DNA of 64,000 nucleotides, from assembly GCA_020832185.1 (NCBI GenBank), contig JAFIFE010000023.1:124001-188000 (forward strand), in the 5' to 3' direction. This DNA comes from Alkalibacterium sp. GTDB taxonomy: Bacteria; Bacillota; Bacilli; Lactobacillales; Carnobacteriaceae_A. Shown one piece after another: positions 9,311 through 18,547 of this stretch. The notes beneath the pieces were generated by a model. It saw only the letters and a program-made list of their open reading frames with translations, was not told the origin of the DNA and made no database searches. The translations under genes and the position numbers were made by a program. Within the stretch, counting starts at the first letter, position 1, and every line of letters begins with the position of its first letter.

Positions 9311-9444
9311 GACAAAAGGTTGTCCTCTGACTATACAAGAGATAAAGTGATGATTCGTCGTTACTAAATGCTCAAGTGAGTGCCTGCACCAGAAGTGAAT
9401 TCATTCCTTCTGGTGGACGCATGCTCAGAGGATGACCTTCTGTC
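9311..9444 (+). ncRNA. Candidate structured RNA element, three stems
   Basis: In the 438-base gap after the binding-protein gene. Outer stem: GACA-a-AAGGTTGTCCTCTGA (9311-9330) pairs with TCAGAGGATGACCTT-c-TGTC (9425-9444), 19 pairs including two G-U wobbles and one mismatch. Inside are AGTGATGA/TCGTTACT with a TTCG loop (9346-9365, two wobbles) and CACCAGAAG/CTTCTGGTG (9387-9415). The wobbles suggest pairing in RNA rather than DNA. No T tract follows, so it is not an ordinary terminator. It could be a 3' stability element or a leader of the next gene; no known riboswitch is recognised. Confidence 0.5.
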
Positions 9445-9661
9445 TGTTTACATAGTTAAAAAGTAATTTATTTACTCCAAAGCGATTTAATTCGCTAAAA
9501 TTGTTCTGTTTTTTTACTAATAAACATGACTTTTTCTTTCTACTTCTGTAAAATAGTAAAGGTAGGGGATCAAAGAATGTGCGTGAAAATAATGAACTCA
9601 TTCATAGTGATCAACCCATATGCAGGCAGACATGCCAAATATGAAAAGTGAGAGGGATTAT

Positions 9662-10360
9662 ATGCGAGACGATTTTAACAAAGATATCGGTGAAGGAAGA
9701 CTGTATAAGATTTCTCAAAACATTTCATGGTTTTTAATTACAACACTCTGGTTCAATTTAAACTTGATTCCATTGTTTTTCTTCTTCTTATTTGTAGAAG
9801 CCACACTGGCAAACTTAGTCTGGTATCTCATCGGACTTATTCCATTGGGGCCGGCTATAGGAGCGCTTCTTGGCTCCACCATGCATGTTGTGGAAGACGA
9901 TGATTTTTCAGAGCCAGGGAGAGATTTCAGAAAGTATTACCGCCAGAATGTGTGGGACACCCTCAAAATCTGGATGCCTTACTTAATAGTGATATACCTG
10001 TTTTCAGTGAATATCAATTACTACTTTAGTATTGCAGGCAGTCAATATGTTCTTTTAGGGTATGTGTTTGCACTGCTTATTCTAATTTTAACCTTGTATT
10101 TCATTCCTGTTCTTTTGATTCAGATCAAATTTTCATTCAGGTACAAGGATCTGCTGAAGCTTGGCTGGTATTATTTTTTTATGAAGCTAAAACTCACCAT
10201 CGGCAATTTCTTAATTATTTTCATCCTTGTCTTTTTACTGTTAGCTATATCTGAATGGTTATTGCTGGCTATTCCAGCCGTGCTGGCCTATATTTGGACG
10301 CTTTATAACTACAGCATAGTAAAAGATGTAAAAGCTAATTTTGTTAAGGAAGAAGAGTAA
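9662..10360 (+). CDS. DUF624 (YesL-like) membrane protein
   Basis: This 232-residue membrane protein has about five hydrophobic segments. The N-terminal GEGRLYKISQNISWFLITTLWFNL pattern and the motif LGPAIGALLGS are typical of DUF624/YesL proteins, which often sit beside sugar ABC importers and have no established function. The start at 9662 is preferred because GAGAGGG lies before it; an upstream in-frame ATG at 9620 lacks a clear site. A second family member is encoded at 37434, beside the first AraNPQ-like system. Confidence 0.8.
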   Translation: MRDDFNKDIGEGRLYKISQNISWFLITTLWFNLNLIPLFFFFLFVEATLANLVWYLIGLIPLGPAIGALLGSTMHVVEDDDFSEPGRDFRKYYRQNVWDTLKIWMPYLIVIYLFSVNINYYFSIAGSQYVLLGYVFALLILILTLYFIPVLLIQIKFSFRYKDLLKLGWYYFFMKLKLTIGNFLIIFILVFLLLAISEWLLLAIPAVLAYIWTLYNYSIVKDVKANFVKEEE

Positions 10361-10400
10361 CACTTTACGATTAAAGTAATGATTATAGGAGGCAAATGAT

Positions 10401-12101
10401 ATGTCAATGATTCAAAATCCAGTGTTAAAAGGATTCAATCCGGATCCGAGTATGTTAAGAGTAGGTGACGATTTTTATATCGCGGTTTCAACATTCGAAT
10501 GGTTCCCGGGAGTAGTGATTTATCATTCTACAGACATGCGAAACTGGCGTCAGGTTGCACGTCCATTAAATAGAGTTGAACTGTTAGATATGAAAGGAAA
10601 CCCTGATTCAGGTGGCGTCTGGGCACCTCAGTTAAGCTATGCTGACGGCAAGTTCCACCTTATTTTCTCTGATGTCAAAGTAACCTCTGGCAGCTGGAAA
10701 GATGTGACTAATTACTTAACCACCTGTGAAACCATTGATGGGGAATGGAGCGAACCTGTCTATATGAATCAGTCAGGATTTGACCCTTCATTATTCCATG
10801 ATGAAGACGGGCGCAAATGGTTCGTGAACATGGTATGGGATCACCGTAACGGAAAACACGATTTCGGAGGCATCGTTCTTCAGGAATACGATGCTGACCA
10901 GGAGAAACTGGTTGGAGAACGTAAAATTATCTATAAAGGAACTGATGTTGGTCTGACTGAAGCCCCTCATTTATACAAAATCAATGAGTACTACTATTTA
11001 CTGACTGCTGAAGGCGGAACGATGTATGACCATCATGCAACGATAGCCCGTTCTAAAAATATTGACGGTCCTTACGAAACACACCCGGATAACCCATTGA
11101 TTTCATCTTGGGGAGTTCCACGTCTGGCACTACAAAAAGCTGGACATGGATCACTTGTTGAAACTAAAAACGGTGAATGGTATCTGGCTCACTTGACAGC
11201 ACGTCCGACAAAGGCGCCTGGTGATGTCTTATTGATGGACCGTGGCTACAGCCAGCTTGGCCGTGAAACGGCTATTCAAAAAGTTGAATGGAAAGAGGGT
11301 TGGCCGTATGTTGTAGATGGCAACTATCCAAAAGTGTTTGTTGAAGCCCCTGATTTGCCAGAACAGAAATGGGACGCTGACTTCCCAGTTATTGATCAGT
11401 TTGATTCAGAAGAATTGGGTGGACAATGGCAGACTTTGCGTATTCCGTATACTCAGTTCGCATCTCTGTCCGATAAACCTGGTAACCTGCGTTTGTACGG
11501 AGCGGCCAGCTTCTCAAACTTGTTTAAGCAGGCGTTGGTAGCACGTCGCTGGCAGGCCTTTGAATTTGAAGCAGAAACGAAAGTATCAGTCGATCCTGTT
11601 TCATTCCAGCAGCAAGCGGGTCTAGTTAACTATTACAACACTAAAAACTGGTCAAGTGTTCATGTCACCTGGCACGAAGATAAAGGAAAAGTAATCGACC
11701 TGTATGCTTCAGAGCGCGATAATGTTTCCAATCCTTTAGGTGGTGATGTGATTCCTGTTCCAGAAGATGCTGAGGCTGTGTGGTTTAAAGTGAAAGTTGA
11801 TCAATACAACTACCAGTACAGCTATTCATTTGACGGCGAAAAATGGGAAGAAATCCCTGCTGTGTTTGATTCATGGAAATTATCAGACGAATATATTCAG
11901 GAATCTGGATTCTTTACAGGAGCGTTCGTCGGCATGAGCTGTATCGATACGAGTGGAATGCGTTTAGCGGCTGACTTCGAATACTTCCGTTATGAAGAAA
12001 AAGAAGATGACCGTGATCATTGGACTCAAACGCGTCACTATGGCAATGGAACTAAAGGCAAAAGTAAATCTGTCGTAGGACAATCAGGTACCACAAGATA
12101 A
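10401..12101 (+). CDS. xynB: Beta-xylosidase, GH43 (XynB type)
   Basis: This 566-residue cytosolic enzyme releases xylose from the non-reducing end of xylo-oligosaccharides. The five-bladed propeller starts NPVLKGFNPDPSMLRVGDD with general base Asp15; SGFDPSLFHDEDG supplies the second Asp and GLTEAPHLYK the general acid Glu, the same order and near-identical spacing as Geobacillus XynB3 (D15, D128, E187). A C-terminal beta-sandwich completes the active site. A polar tail of about 30 residues (from roughly 537) extends beyond the usual length. GGAGG precedes the start. Confidence 0.93.
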   Translation: MSMIQNPVLKGFNPDPSMLRVGDDFYIAVSTFEWFPGVVIYHSTDMRNWRQVARPLNRVELLDMKGNPDSGGVWAPQLSYADGKFHLIFSDVKVTSGSWKDVTNYLTTCETIDGEWSEPVYMNQSGFDPSLFHDEDGRKWFVNMVWDHRNGKHDFGGIVLQEYDADQEKLVGERKIIYKGTDVGLTEAPHLYKINEYYYLLTAEGGTMYDHHATIARSKNIDGPYETHPDNPLISSWGVPRLALQKAGHGSLVETKNGEWYLAHLTARPTKAPGDVLLMDRGYSQLGRETAIQKVEWKEGWPYVVDGNYPKVFVEAPDLPEQKWDADFPVIDQFDSEELGGQWQTLRIPYTQFASLSDKPGNLRLYGAASFSNLFKQALVARRWQAFEFEAETKVSVDPVSFQQQAGLVNYYNTKNWSSVHVTWHEDKGKVIDLYASERDNVSNPLGGDVIPVPEDAEAVWFKVKVDQYNYQYSYSFDGEKWEEIPAVFDSWKLSDEYIQESGFFTGAFVGMSCIDTSGMRLAADFEYFRYEEKEDDRDHWTQTRHYGNGTKGKSKSVVGQSGTTR

Positions 12102-12124
12102 GCAACACTTAACAAGTAAATAGA

Positions 12125-12200
12125 GGGGACCGACTTCAACGGAAAGCATTGATCGATTCTAGATTGGAGCTTCCTTTGAAGTCGGTCCCCATTTTCATTT
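12125..12200 (+). terminator. Terminator between xynB and xylB
   Basis: A perfect 15-bp inverted repeat GGGGACCGACTTCAA / TTGAAGTCGGTCCCC, with a further GGAAAGC/GCTTCC inner pair, is followed by ATTTTCATTT. Read-through would be needed to express xylB from the upstream promoter. Confidence 0.75.
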
Positions 12201-12225
12201 CAAATCAGAGAATGGATGTGTCGAT

Positions 12226-13722
12226 ATGAGTTATGTATTAGGTTTAGATTTAGGAACAAGTGGATTAAAAGGAATCTTAGTGAATAAAAAAGGAAAAATC
12301 GTTGATGAAGCTTCTTCAGAGTATCCCTTACTGACACCAAAAAGAGGACACAGTGAACAGGATCCTAAAGAATGGTTTAGAGCTGCTAAAGAAGTCATGG
12401 CGGCTATTTTAAAAACGACACCAGATGCTAAAGACCAGTTGGAAGGGATAAGTTTTTCCGGACAAATGCACTCTCTAGTCCTTTTAGATGAGAAAGACGA
12501 TGTGCTCCGTCCAGCTATTTTGTGGAACGATGTGCGAACGACTGAACAGTGCATGACAATAACGGATAAAGTGACCAACCTGATCGATATAACAAAAAAC
12601 AAAGCTTTAGAAGGATTTACTTTGCCTAAATTAGTCTGGGTCAAAGAGAATGAACCGGATGTCTGGAGCAAAGTGAGCACATTCCTACTTCCTAAAGACT
12701 ATCTTGGATTCCGTTTAACAGGAAGCAAGCAGATGGAATACTCTGACGCAGCAGGAACCTTGTTTTTAGATGTTGAAAAAAGAGCATGGAGTGAAGAAAT
12801 TGGACAGGCTCTAGACATTTCTACTGCTATTTGTCCGAAATTAGTCAATTCAAATGATGAAATAGGTAAATTAGATGCTGCTTTAGCTGAAGAGCTTGGA
12901 TTTACAGTTGAGGTGCCGGTTTATTCTGGTGGAGCTGATAATCCGTGTGCAGCTGTTGGTGCAGGAATTGTTCGTCCAGATCAGGGAATGGCAAGTATTG
13001 GAACCTCCGGTGTCTTTTTATCTTATGAAGAAACGGGAGATAAAGCCTACAACGGTCATCTACATTACTTTAACCATGTCGTACCAAATGCGTTCTATAC
13101 TATGGGTGTGACCCTGGCTGCAGGAAGTAGTTTAAACTGGTTTAAGAATACATTTGCCCCAGAAGAAAGTTTTGAAAGCTTACTGAGTGGAGTGAAAGAT
13201 GTCAATCCTGGATCAGATGGCTTACTATTTGCCCCTTATATTTCCGGCGAGCGGACACCACATACTGACAGTAATATCCGCGGAACTTTCCTGGGTATGG
13301 ATATTGCTCACACACGTGATCATTTTGCCCGTGCAGTATTGGAAGGCATTACGTTTTCACTTAAAGACTCCTATGAGTTAATGAAGAAACACTCCAACAA
13401 GGATTTCAAGCAAATCGTATCTGTCGGTGGGGGAGCTAAGAATCCAGACTGGCTTCAGATGCAGGCTGATATCTTTAATGCACCTGTAGTCACTCTTGAA
13501 ACAGAACAAGGACCTGCTATGGGAGCTGCAATGATCGCAGCTGTCGGCACAGGGTGGTTCAGTGATTTTGAAGCCTGCTCTAAAGAGTTTGTTCACTATA
13601 AATCAGAAGTGAAACCCAACTCAGATGCTGTGGCTCAATATGAAAAAGTTTACGCAAACTATAAAGAAGTCTACCCGACTATTAAAAACCTTTCTCACAA
13701 ACTGGTCACGGATAACGGCTAA
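12226..13722 (+). CDS. xylB: Xylulokinase
   Basis: This 498-residue FGGY-family kinase phosphorylates D-xylulose to D-xylulose 5-phosphate, the entry to the pentose phosphate pathway. The N-terminal phosphate loop LGLDLGTSGLKG, the substrate segment SGQMHSLVLLD with WNDVRT, and the C-terminal SVGGGAKNPDWLQMQADI with GAAMIAA are all xylulokinase-like. Its ribosome binding site is weak (GGATGTG). No XylR operator or clear promoter is seen directly upstream. Its partner xylose isomerase lies 14 kb away at 27429. Confidence 0.93.
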   Translation: MSYVLGLDLGTSGLKGILVNKKGKIVDEASSEYPLLTPKRGHSEQDPKEWFRAAKEVMAAILKTTPDAKDQLEGISFSGQMHSLVLLDEKDDVLRPAILWNDVRTTEQCMTITDKVTNLIDITKNKALEGFTLPKLVWVKENEPDVWSKVSTFLLPKDYLGFRLTGSKQMEYSDAAGTLFLDVEKRAWSEEIGQALDISTAICPKLVNSNDEIGKLDAALAEELGFTVEVPVYSGGADNPCAAVGAGIVRPDQGMASIGTSGVFLSYEETGDKAYNGHLHYFNHVVPNAFYTMGVTLAAGSSLNWFKNTFAPEESFESLLSGVKDVNPGSDGLLFAPYISGERTPHTDSNIRGTFLGMDIAHTRDHFARAVLEGITFSLKDSYELMKKHSNKDFKQIVSVGGGAKNPDWLQMQADIFNAPVVTLETEQGPAMGAAMIAAVGTGWFSDFEACSKEFVHYKSEVKPNSDAVAQYEKVYANYKEVYPTIKNLSHKLVTDNG

Positions 13723-13728
13723 ATAACT

Positions 13729-13767
13729 AAAGAAAAAGCTATGATATGACTGTCATAGCTTTTCTTT
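13729..13767 (+). terminator. Hairpin after xylB
   Basis: AAAGAAAAAGCTATGA pairs with TCATAGCTTTTCTTT around a short loop, and the right arm is itself T-rich. It is a probable rho-independent terminator or attenuator before the oxidoreductase genes. Confidence 0.7.
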
Positions 13768-13808
13768 GAATTTCACCAGCATACTTAATTTCAGAAAGGA
13801 ACGTTTTG

Positions 13809-14948
13809 ATGATAAAAGTAGCAATAGTAGGAACAGGTGCTATTTCACCGCTTCACATAGAAGGATACCTTCAGTTTAAAGATGAAGTGACCATTGTGTC
13901 TCTGTGCGATATTTACCCTGAGAAAGCAGAAGAACTTGCCGATACTTTTGGACTCGATGTATCAGTATATGATAACCACCAAGACATGCTGGAAAAAGAA
14001 GCGATCGATTTAGTCTCAGTGTGTACGCCCCCGTATGTCCACGCTGAAATCGCAATACATGCCATGAAAGCTGGCGCACATGCAGTAGTAGAGAAACCTA
14101 TGGCTGCTTCTCTCAAAGAGTGTGATGATATGAATCGTGTGGCTGAAGAAACAGGACAACTATTATCGATTATATCTCAAAACCGCTTTACTGATCCAAT
14201 GATGAAACTAAAGCACCTGCTGGACGAACGTGTTATCGGAAAAGTACTGCATACCCAAGTCGATTCTTTCTGGTGGAGGGGACACAGCTATTATGATTTG
14301 TGGTGGCGCGGTACATGGGAAAAAGAAGGGGGAGGCTGTACCCTCAACCATGCGGTGCATCATTTAGATATCTTTAAATGGATGAATGGCATGCCTGATG
14401 AAATCACTGCAATGATGAGTAATGTGGCGCATGATAATGCAGAAGTGGAAGATATTTCCATAGCTGTTGGCAAATACAAAAATGGGGGCCTAGCTACTTT
14501 AACGAGTTCAGTGGTTCATCATGGCCAAGAACAGCAGCTCATATTCCAGGGAGAAGAAGGAAGGATTTCAGCACCATTTAAAGTCTATGCATCTACTTCT
14601 TTGGAAAATGGATTTCCTGAAGTAAATACAGAAAAAATGAACCAGATTACTGAGGCATACGAGGAGATTGAAGACTTGCCTTATGAAGGTCACACCGGTC
14701 AGCTTAATAACGTGATTCAGCATATACTAGGGAATCAGTCATTAGTTGTTGATGGGCATCAGGGGAAAGAAACACTCGAACTGATTATGGCAATCTATGC
14801 TGCTTCACAGACGGGTCAAACGGTTAAACTACCACTTGAACCGTCTCATCCGTTTTATACAAAAGAAGGCGTCATGAAACATGCCCCAAGTTTTTACGAA
14901 AAATCATCGTCGATTGAGAACTTTAATCAAAGCGATATTACGACTTAA
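13809..14948 (+). CDS. Gfo/Idh/MocA-family oxidoreductase 1
   Basis: This 379-residue NAD(P)-dependent sugar oxidoreductase has a Rossmann motif at the N-terminus (VAIVGTGAISPLH), the catalytic EKP motif in AVVEKPMA, and the GGGCTLNHAVHHLDIF segment carrying the conserved Asp/His pair. The start at ATG 13809 follows AGAAAGGA. It is the first of three consecutive family members placed between xylB and the GH43/GH115 genes. The substrate is unknown; a sugar or uronic acid from xylan side chains is an inference from context. The family also includes inositol dehydrogenases. Confidence 0.85.
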   Translation: MIKVAIVGTGAISPLHIEGYLQFKDEVTIVSLCDIYPEKAEELADTFGLDVSVYDNHQDMLEKEAIDLVSVCTPPYVHAEIAIHAMKAGAHAVVEKPMAASLKECDDMNRVAEETGQLLSIISQNRFTDPMMKLKHLLDERVIGKVLHTQVDSFWWRGHSYYDLWWRGTWEKEGGGCTLNHAVHHLDIFKWMNGMPDEITAMMSNVAHDNAEVEDISIAVGKYKNGGLATLTSSVVHHGQEQQLIFQGEEGRISAPFKVYASTSLENGFPEVNTEKMNQITEAYEEIEDLPYEGHTGQLNNVIQHILGNQSLVVDGHQGKETLELIMAIYAASQTGQTVKLPLEPSHPFYTKEGVMKHAPSFYEKSSSIENFNQSDITT

Positions 14949-14969
14949 TTTGGTATTGGGGGGATAAGG

Positions 14970-16007
14970 ATGGAGAATGAGAAAAGAACATTGAAAGTGG
15001 GTATTATTGGACTGGGGGATGTGTCGCCTATTCATATACAAGCTATTGAGATGAGCGAACACGCTGAACTTACAGCGGTGTGCGATATTGACCCAACACT
15101 TACTTCGATGGTCGAAAGTACGCCTTTCTATAGAGACTACACTGAGATGATCAGCAAACATAAATTAGATGTTGTACACAACTGTTTGCCTCATCATCTC
15201 CATTACCCAGTCACAAAGGGGTGTGTCGAAGCAGGGGTACACGTTTTTCTGGAAAAGCCTGTGTCAATCAGTTTTGAAGAAGGGATTCTTCAGAAAAATC
15301 TGGAAGATGAATCCGGTCAGAAAATCTGTGTCTGTTTTCAGAATCGCTATAATGCCACATTCATAAAGCTTCAGGATGTTCTAAGTAAAGGAGAAACAGG
15401 AGCTATTACAGGTATTAAAGCGCTGGTCACCTGGTATAGAGAGGACAATTATTATCAGTCAAAGCCCTGGCGACGGACAAAAAAAGAAGTTGGCTATGGC
15501 AACATTATGAGTCAGTCGATTCATACACTTGATCTGGTTCAGTTGTTGGGAGGCAAAGTTGCAGCAGTTAAATCAACCTTGTCGAAATTACTGGATGTGG
15601 ACAGTGAAGTAGAAGATACAGCAAGTGCAGTTTTCACATTTGCCTCGGGTTCTCGAGGATACTTTCATGCGACAAATGCTAATGTTGACAATTCATCAGT
15701 AGAGTTGCAGGTCAATACTGATCAGGCAACTTATATAATAAGAGACAGTACACTTTATCAGATGACTAGTGAAGGAGAGCAAGAGAAGCTGGCAGTAGAT
15801 GAGAAGCTTGAAGGCGTTAAGTTTTACTTTGGAGCAAGTCATAAACTACTGATCGACCGGTTTTATAACGCCGTACTGGAGGATACTGATGATTACGTGT
15901 CAGTCGCAGACGCATTGCCTTCTATTCAGCTTATAGAGATGATGGCAGCGTCGTCCAGAACAGTCACTGAACCTGTTACAATATCACCCGAGCTATTCAA
16001 ATCATAA
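14970..16007 (+). CDS. Gfo/Idh/MocA-family oxidoreductase 2
   Basis: This 345-residue protein shows the Rossmann motif VGIIGLGDVSPIH, the catalytic lysine motif FLEKPVS and a NIMSQSIHTLDL segment that stands where copy 1 has GGG...HHLD. The last is more degenerate, so substrate or reaction may differ from copy 1. The gene begins 21 bases after copy 1 with GGGGGG before the ATG and is followed after 18 bases by copy 3, so the three are surely cotranscribed. The substrate is unknown. Confidence 0.85.
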   Translation: MENEKRTLKVGIIGLGDVSPIHIQAIEMSEHAELTAVCDIDPTLTSMVESTPFYRDYTEMISKHKLDVVHNCLPHHLHYPVTKGCVEAGVHVFLEKPVSISFEEGILQKNLEDESGQKICVCFQNRYNATFIKLQDVLSKGETGAITGIKALVTWYREDNYYQSKPWRRTKKEVGYGNIMSQSIHTLDLVQLLGGKVAAVKSTLSKLLDVDSEVEDTASAVFTFASGSRGYFHATNANVDNSSVELQVNTDQATYIIRDSTLYQMTSEGEQEKLAVDEKLEGVKFYFGASHKLLIDRFYNAVLEDTDDYVSVADALPSIQLIEMMAASSRTVTEPVTISPELFKS

Positions 16008-16025
16008 TGAGACGGAGGAAATCGT

Positions 16026-17108
16026 ATGACTGAAGTGAGTGGAATGAATCATGCACCCAAAGGAAAACCTGAACCAGTCGTTTCTAAAGGGCAATTTATC
16101 ATTGCAGCTATTGGATTAGATCATGGACATATTTACGGCATGGTCAATGGCTGTTTAGAGGCAGGAGCTACATTGAAATGGGTCTATGATAAAGACCCTG
16201 AAAAAATGGAAAAATTTAAACAGGCCTATCCTCAGGTCAGGTATGCAGAATCAAAAGAACAGATTTATAAAGATGAGGATGTAAACATGGTTCTTTCAGC
16301 AGCTATAGCCAGTGAGCGTAGCACGATCGGTAACGAATCGATGCGTGCAGGAAAAGATTACTTTGCAGATAAAACTGCGTTTACTACTTTAGAACAGCTG
16401 GATGAAAGCAAGCGAGTGGTCAATGAAACAGGCAGACGTTTCTTTGTCTATTTTGGAGAACGCCTTCATGTAGAAAGTGCCATTTATGCAGGGGAGCTCA
16501 TTGAACAGGGAGTGATTGGTGAGGTCCTTCAAGTCACCGGTTTTGGGCCGCACCGATTAGGCAAAGCTAACAGACCAGACTGGTTCTTTGAGAAAGAACA
16601 GTATGGAGGCATCTTATGCGATATCGGCAGTCATCAGATCGAACAGTTCTTGTATTATACAAATAATACAGAAGCAGAAGTTGTGCACAGTAAAGTTGCC
16701 AACTATGCCAATCCGGATAAGCCCGGACTGGAGGACTTTGGCGATGCCACCCTGGTAGGAGGAAATGGCGCGACGTTTTATTTCAAGGTTGACTGGTTCA
16801 CCCCAGCTGGACTTTCTACATGGGGGGATGGCCGTACGTTCATTACTGGAACAAAAGGCACAATCGAGCTGCGAAAATATGTTGATGTTGCCAAAGAAGA
16901 ATCCGGGAATCATCTGTATCTGGTTAATGAAGAAGGCGAGCAGCACATTGACTGCAACGATAAAGTGGGGTATCCATTCTTTGGAGAAATGATTCTAGAC
17001 TGTATTCATGGGACCGAAAAAGCCATGACCCAAGACCATATATTCAAAGCCCAAGAACTCAGTTTAATTGCAGAAGAGAATGCCATCCGCCTGCAGCCCA
17101 AACTTTAA
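16026..17108 (+). CDS. Gfo/Idh/MocA-family oxidoreductase 3 (divergent)
   Basis: This 360-residue protein has a nucleotide-binding start IIAAIGLDHGHIYGM and a C-terminal domain with GGILCDIGSHQIEQF. The usual EKP motif is replaced by ADKTAF; the lysine is kept but its neighbours differ. It belongs to a divergent branch of the family and is related to copies 1 and 2 only at fold level. GGAGG precedes the ATG. It is followed closely by a GH43 gene. It could act in a multi-step oxidation and reduction of a sugar together with the other two, which is inference. Confidence 0.8.
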   Translation: MTEVSGMNHAPKGKPEPVVSKGQFIIAAIGLDHGHIYGMVNGCLEAGATLKWVYDKDPEKMEKFKQAYPQVRYAESKEQIYKDEDVNMVLSAAIASERSTIGNESMRAGKDYFADKTAFTTLEQLDESKRVVNETGRRFFVYFGERLHVESAIYAGELIEQGVIGEVLQVTGFGPHRLGKANRPDWFFEKEQYGGILCDIGSHQIEQFLYYTNNTEAEVVHSKVANYANPDKPGLEDFGDATLVGGNGATFYFKVDWFTPAGLSTWGDGRTFITGTKGTIELRKYVDVAKEESGNHLYLVNEEGEQHIDCNDKVGYPFFGEMILDCIHGTEKAMTQDHIFKAQELSLIAEENAIRLQPKL

Positions 17109-17151
17109 TTAGACCGACTCGTTTTTAGAAACGGAATAATGGAGGGTTTAG

Positions 17152-18534
17152 ATGAAAAAAGTCTTCGGGAATCCTATTCTACCGGCTGATGAGTATATTC
17201 CAGACCCGGAAGCGCATGTATTTGGTGACCGGGTCTACATTTATGGCAGTCATGATCAGTTTAATGGAAAAATATACTGCGAAAATGATTATGTTACCTG
17301 GTCGGCTTCAGTTACTGACCTAACGGACTGGAGGTATGAGGGAATTATCTACAGAAAAGAGCAGCATGACTCCCCTATAAAAAAAGGGAAGCCCTACATG
17401 TACGCGCCAGATGTTGCTGAAGGTCCAGATGGCCGCTATTATCTGTATTATTCAATGGCTGATTCAAGCGTGATGTCAGTGGCTGTCAGTCAGTCCCCAG
17501 CTGGCCCTTTCGAGTATTATGGTGATGTAAGAAATGCATTTGGGCATACTTTTGGAGAGTCTCTAGACGACTACTTTGAATTTGATCCGGCAATCCTTGT
17601 TGCAGATGATAAGATTTATCTCTATTCAGGATCCGGACAGAAATCAAATGAAAAGAACGGCCATCCGGTCGCTGGGTTATTTGTCAGAGAATTAGAGGCA
17701 GATATGCTGACGGCAAAAACCGAGCCTAAGATACTTATGCCTGCTGACGACGATCGCTTTGCTCCAAACTTTTTTGAGGGGGCGTCCATAAGACAATTTG
17801 ATGACTGGTTTGTTCTAGTGTATATGTCTACAGATTTATCAGGTTTGCATTACGCAATGAGTCGATTCCCTGATAGAGAATTTATGTACAAAGGAAGACT
17901 CCATTCAACAAGTCACACCCTGATGACTGAATCAATCAGTACAGATGGGGATCGCGCTATAGAAAACAATCACGGGTCTCTGGAAAAAATCAATGATCAG
18001 TATGTCGTGTTTAATCACAGGCATACGAATCAGAGTCATTTTTCAAGGCAAGTGGTTGCAGATTATGTCGAGAGAAATTCTGACGGGTCTTTCAAAGAAA
18101 CAGACTACACCAGCCAGGGATTAAGAGGAAAGCCATTTGACGAGTCAGGAGTCTATGAGGCAGGAATGGCCTGCAAACTGGTCAATACCCTTGAGCCGAG
18201 TTTACCGCCTTATGTGACACAGTATTATGATGACAGCACTGTGTCAGTAGTTCGTTCGATAACTAATGGTTCGGTTGTGGAGTACAAATACTTTCAGTTT
18301 GATCAGTCAGTCAAGGTGACTCTCGGTGTTAATGGAGAGGCTAGAGGAGAATTGCTTATAACTCAAATGGGTGATCAGACAACGGAGTGTATGATACCAA
18401 TCGATGTGTATACAGAGGAGTGGCTGGATCTCAGTTGTCTCTTAGAAGAGCAGTCGACACCTTATACGCTTGGTTTCGAGTACAAAGGCAAAGGCTCTTT
18501 AAGCCTGAAAGCATTAAAAATAGATAAAGAATAA
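17152..18534 (+). CDS. GH43 glycosidase (arabinofuranosidase/xylosidase type, copy A)
   Basis: This 460-residue protein has no signal peptide. The GH43 five-bladed propeller covers about residues 1-320: general base Asp18 in EYIPDPEAHVF, second Asp in MYAPDVAEG and general acid Glu in NFFEGASIRQF. A beta-sandwich carbohydrate-binding-like domain follows (to LSLKALKI). It probably removes arabinose or xylose from imported xylan oligosaccharides; exact specificity cannot be read. A clear paralogue is encoded at 55949 in the arabinose region. GGAGGG precedes the ATG. Confidence 0.85.
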   Translation: MKKVFGNPILPADEYIPDPEAHVFGDRVYIYGSHDQFNGKIYCENDYVTWSASVTDLTDWRYEGIIYRKEQHDSPIKKGKPYMYAPDVAEGPDGRYYLYYSMADSSVMSVAVSQSPAGPFEYYGDVRNAFGHTFGESLDDYFEFDPAILVADDKIYLYSGSGQKSNEKNGHPVAGLFVRELEADMLTAKTEPKILMPADDDRFAPNFFEGASIRQFDDWFVLVYMSTDLSGLHYAMSRFPDREFMYKGRLHSTSHTLMTESISTDGDRAIENNHGSLEKINDQYVVFNHRHTNQSHFSRQVVADYVERNSDGSFKETDYTSQGLRGKPFDESGVYEAGMACKLVNTLEPSLPPYVTQYYDDSTVSVVRSITNGSVVEYKYFQFDQSVKVTLGVNGEARGELLITQMGDQTTECMIPIDVYTEEWLDLSCLLEEQSTPYTLGFEYKGKGSLSLKALKIDKE

Positions 18535-18547
18535 GTTGGAGGAAGGT

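Noticed and set aside
12231-12680. 149-codon open frame on the minus strand inside xylB
   Set aside because: It overlaps a well-supported kinase gene, has no ribosome binding site and its composition is that of an antisense shadow.
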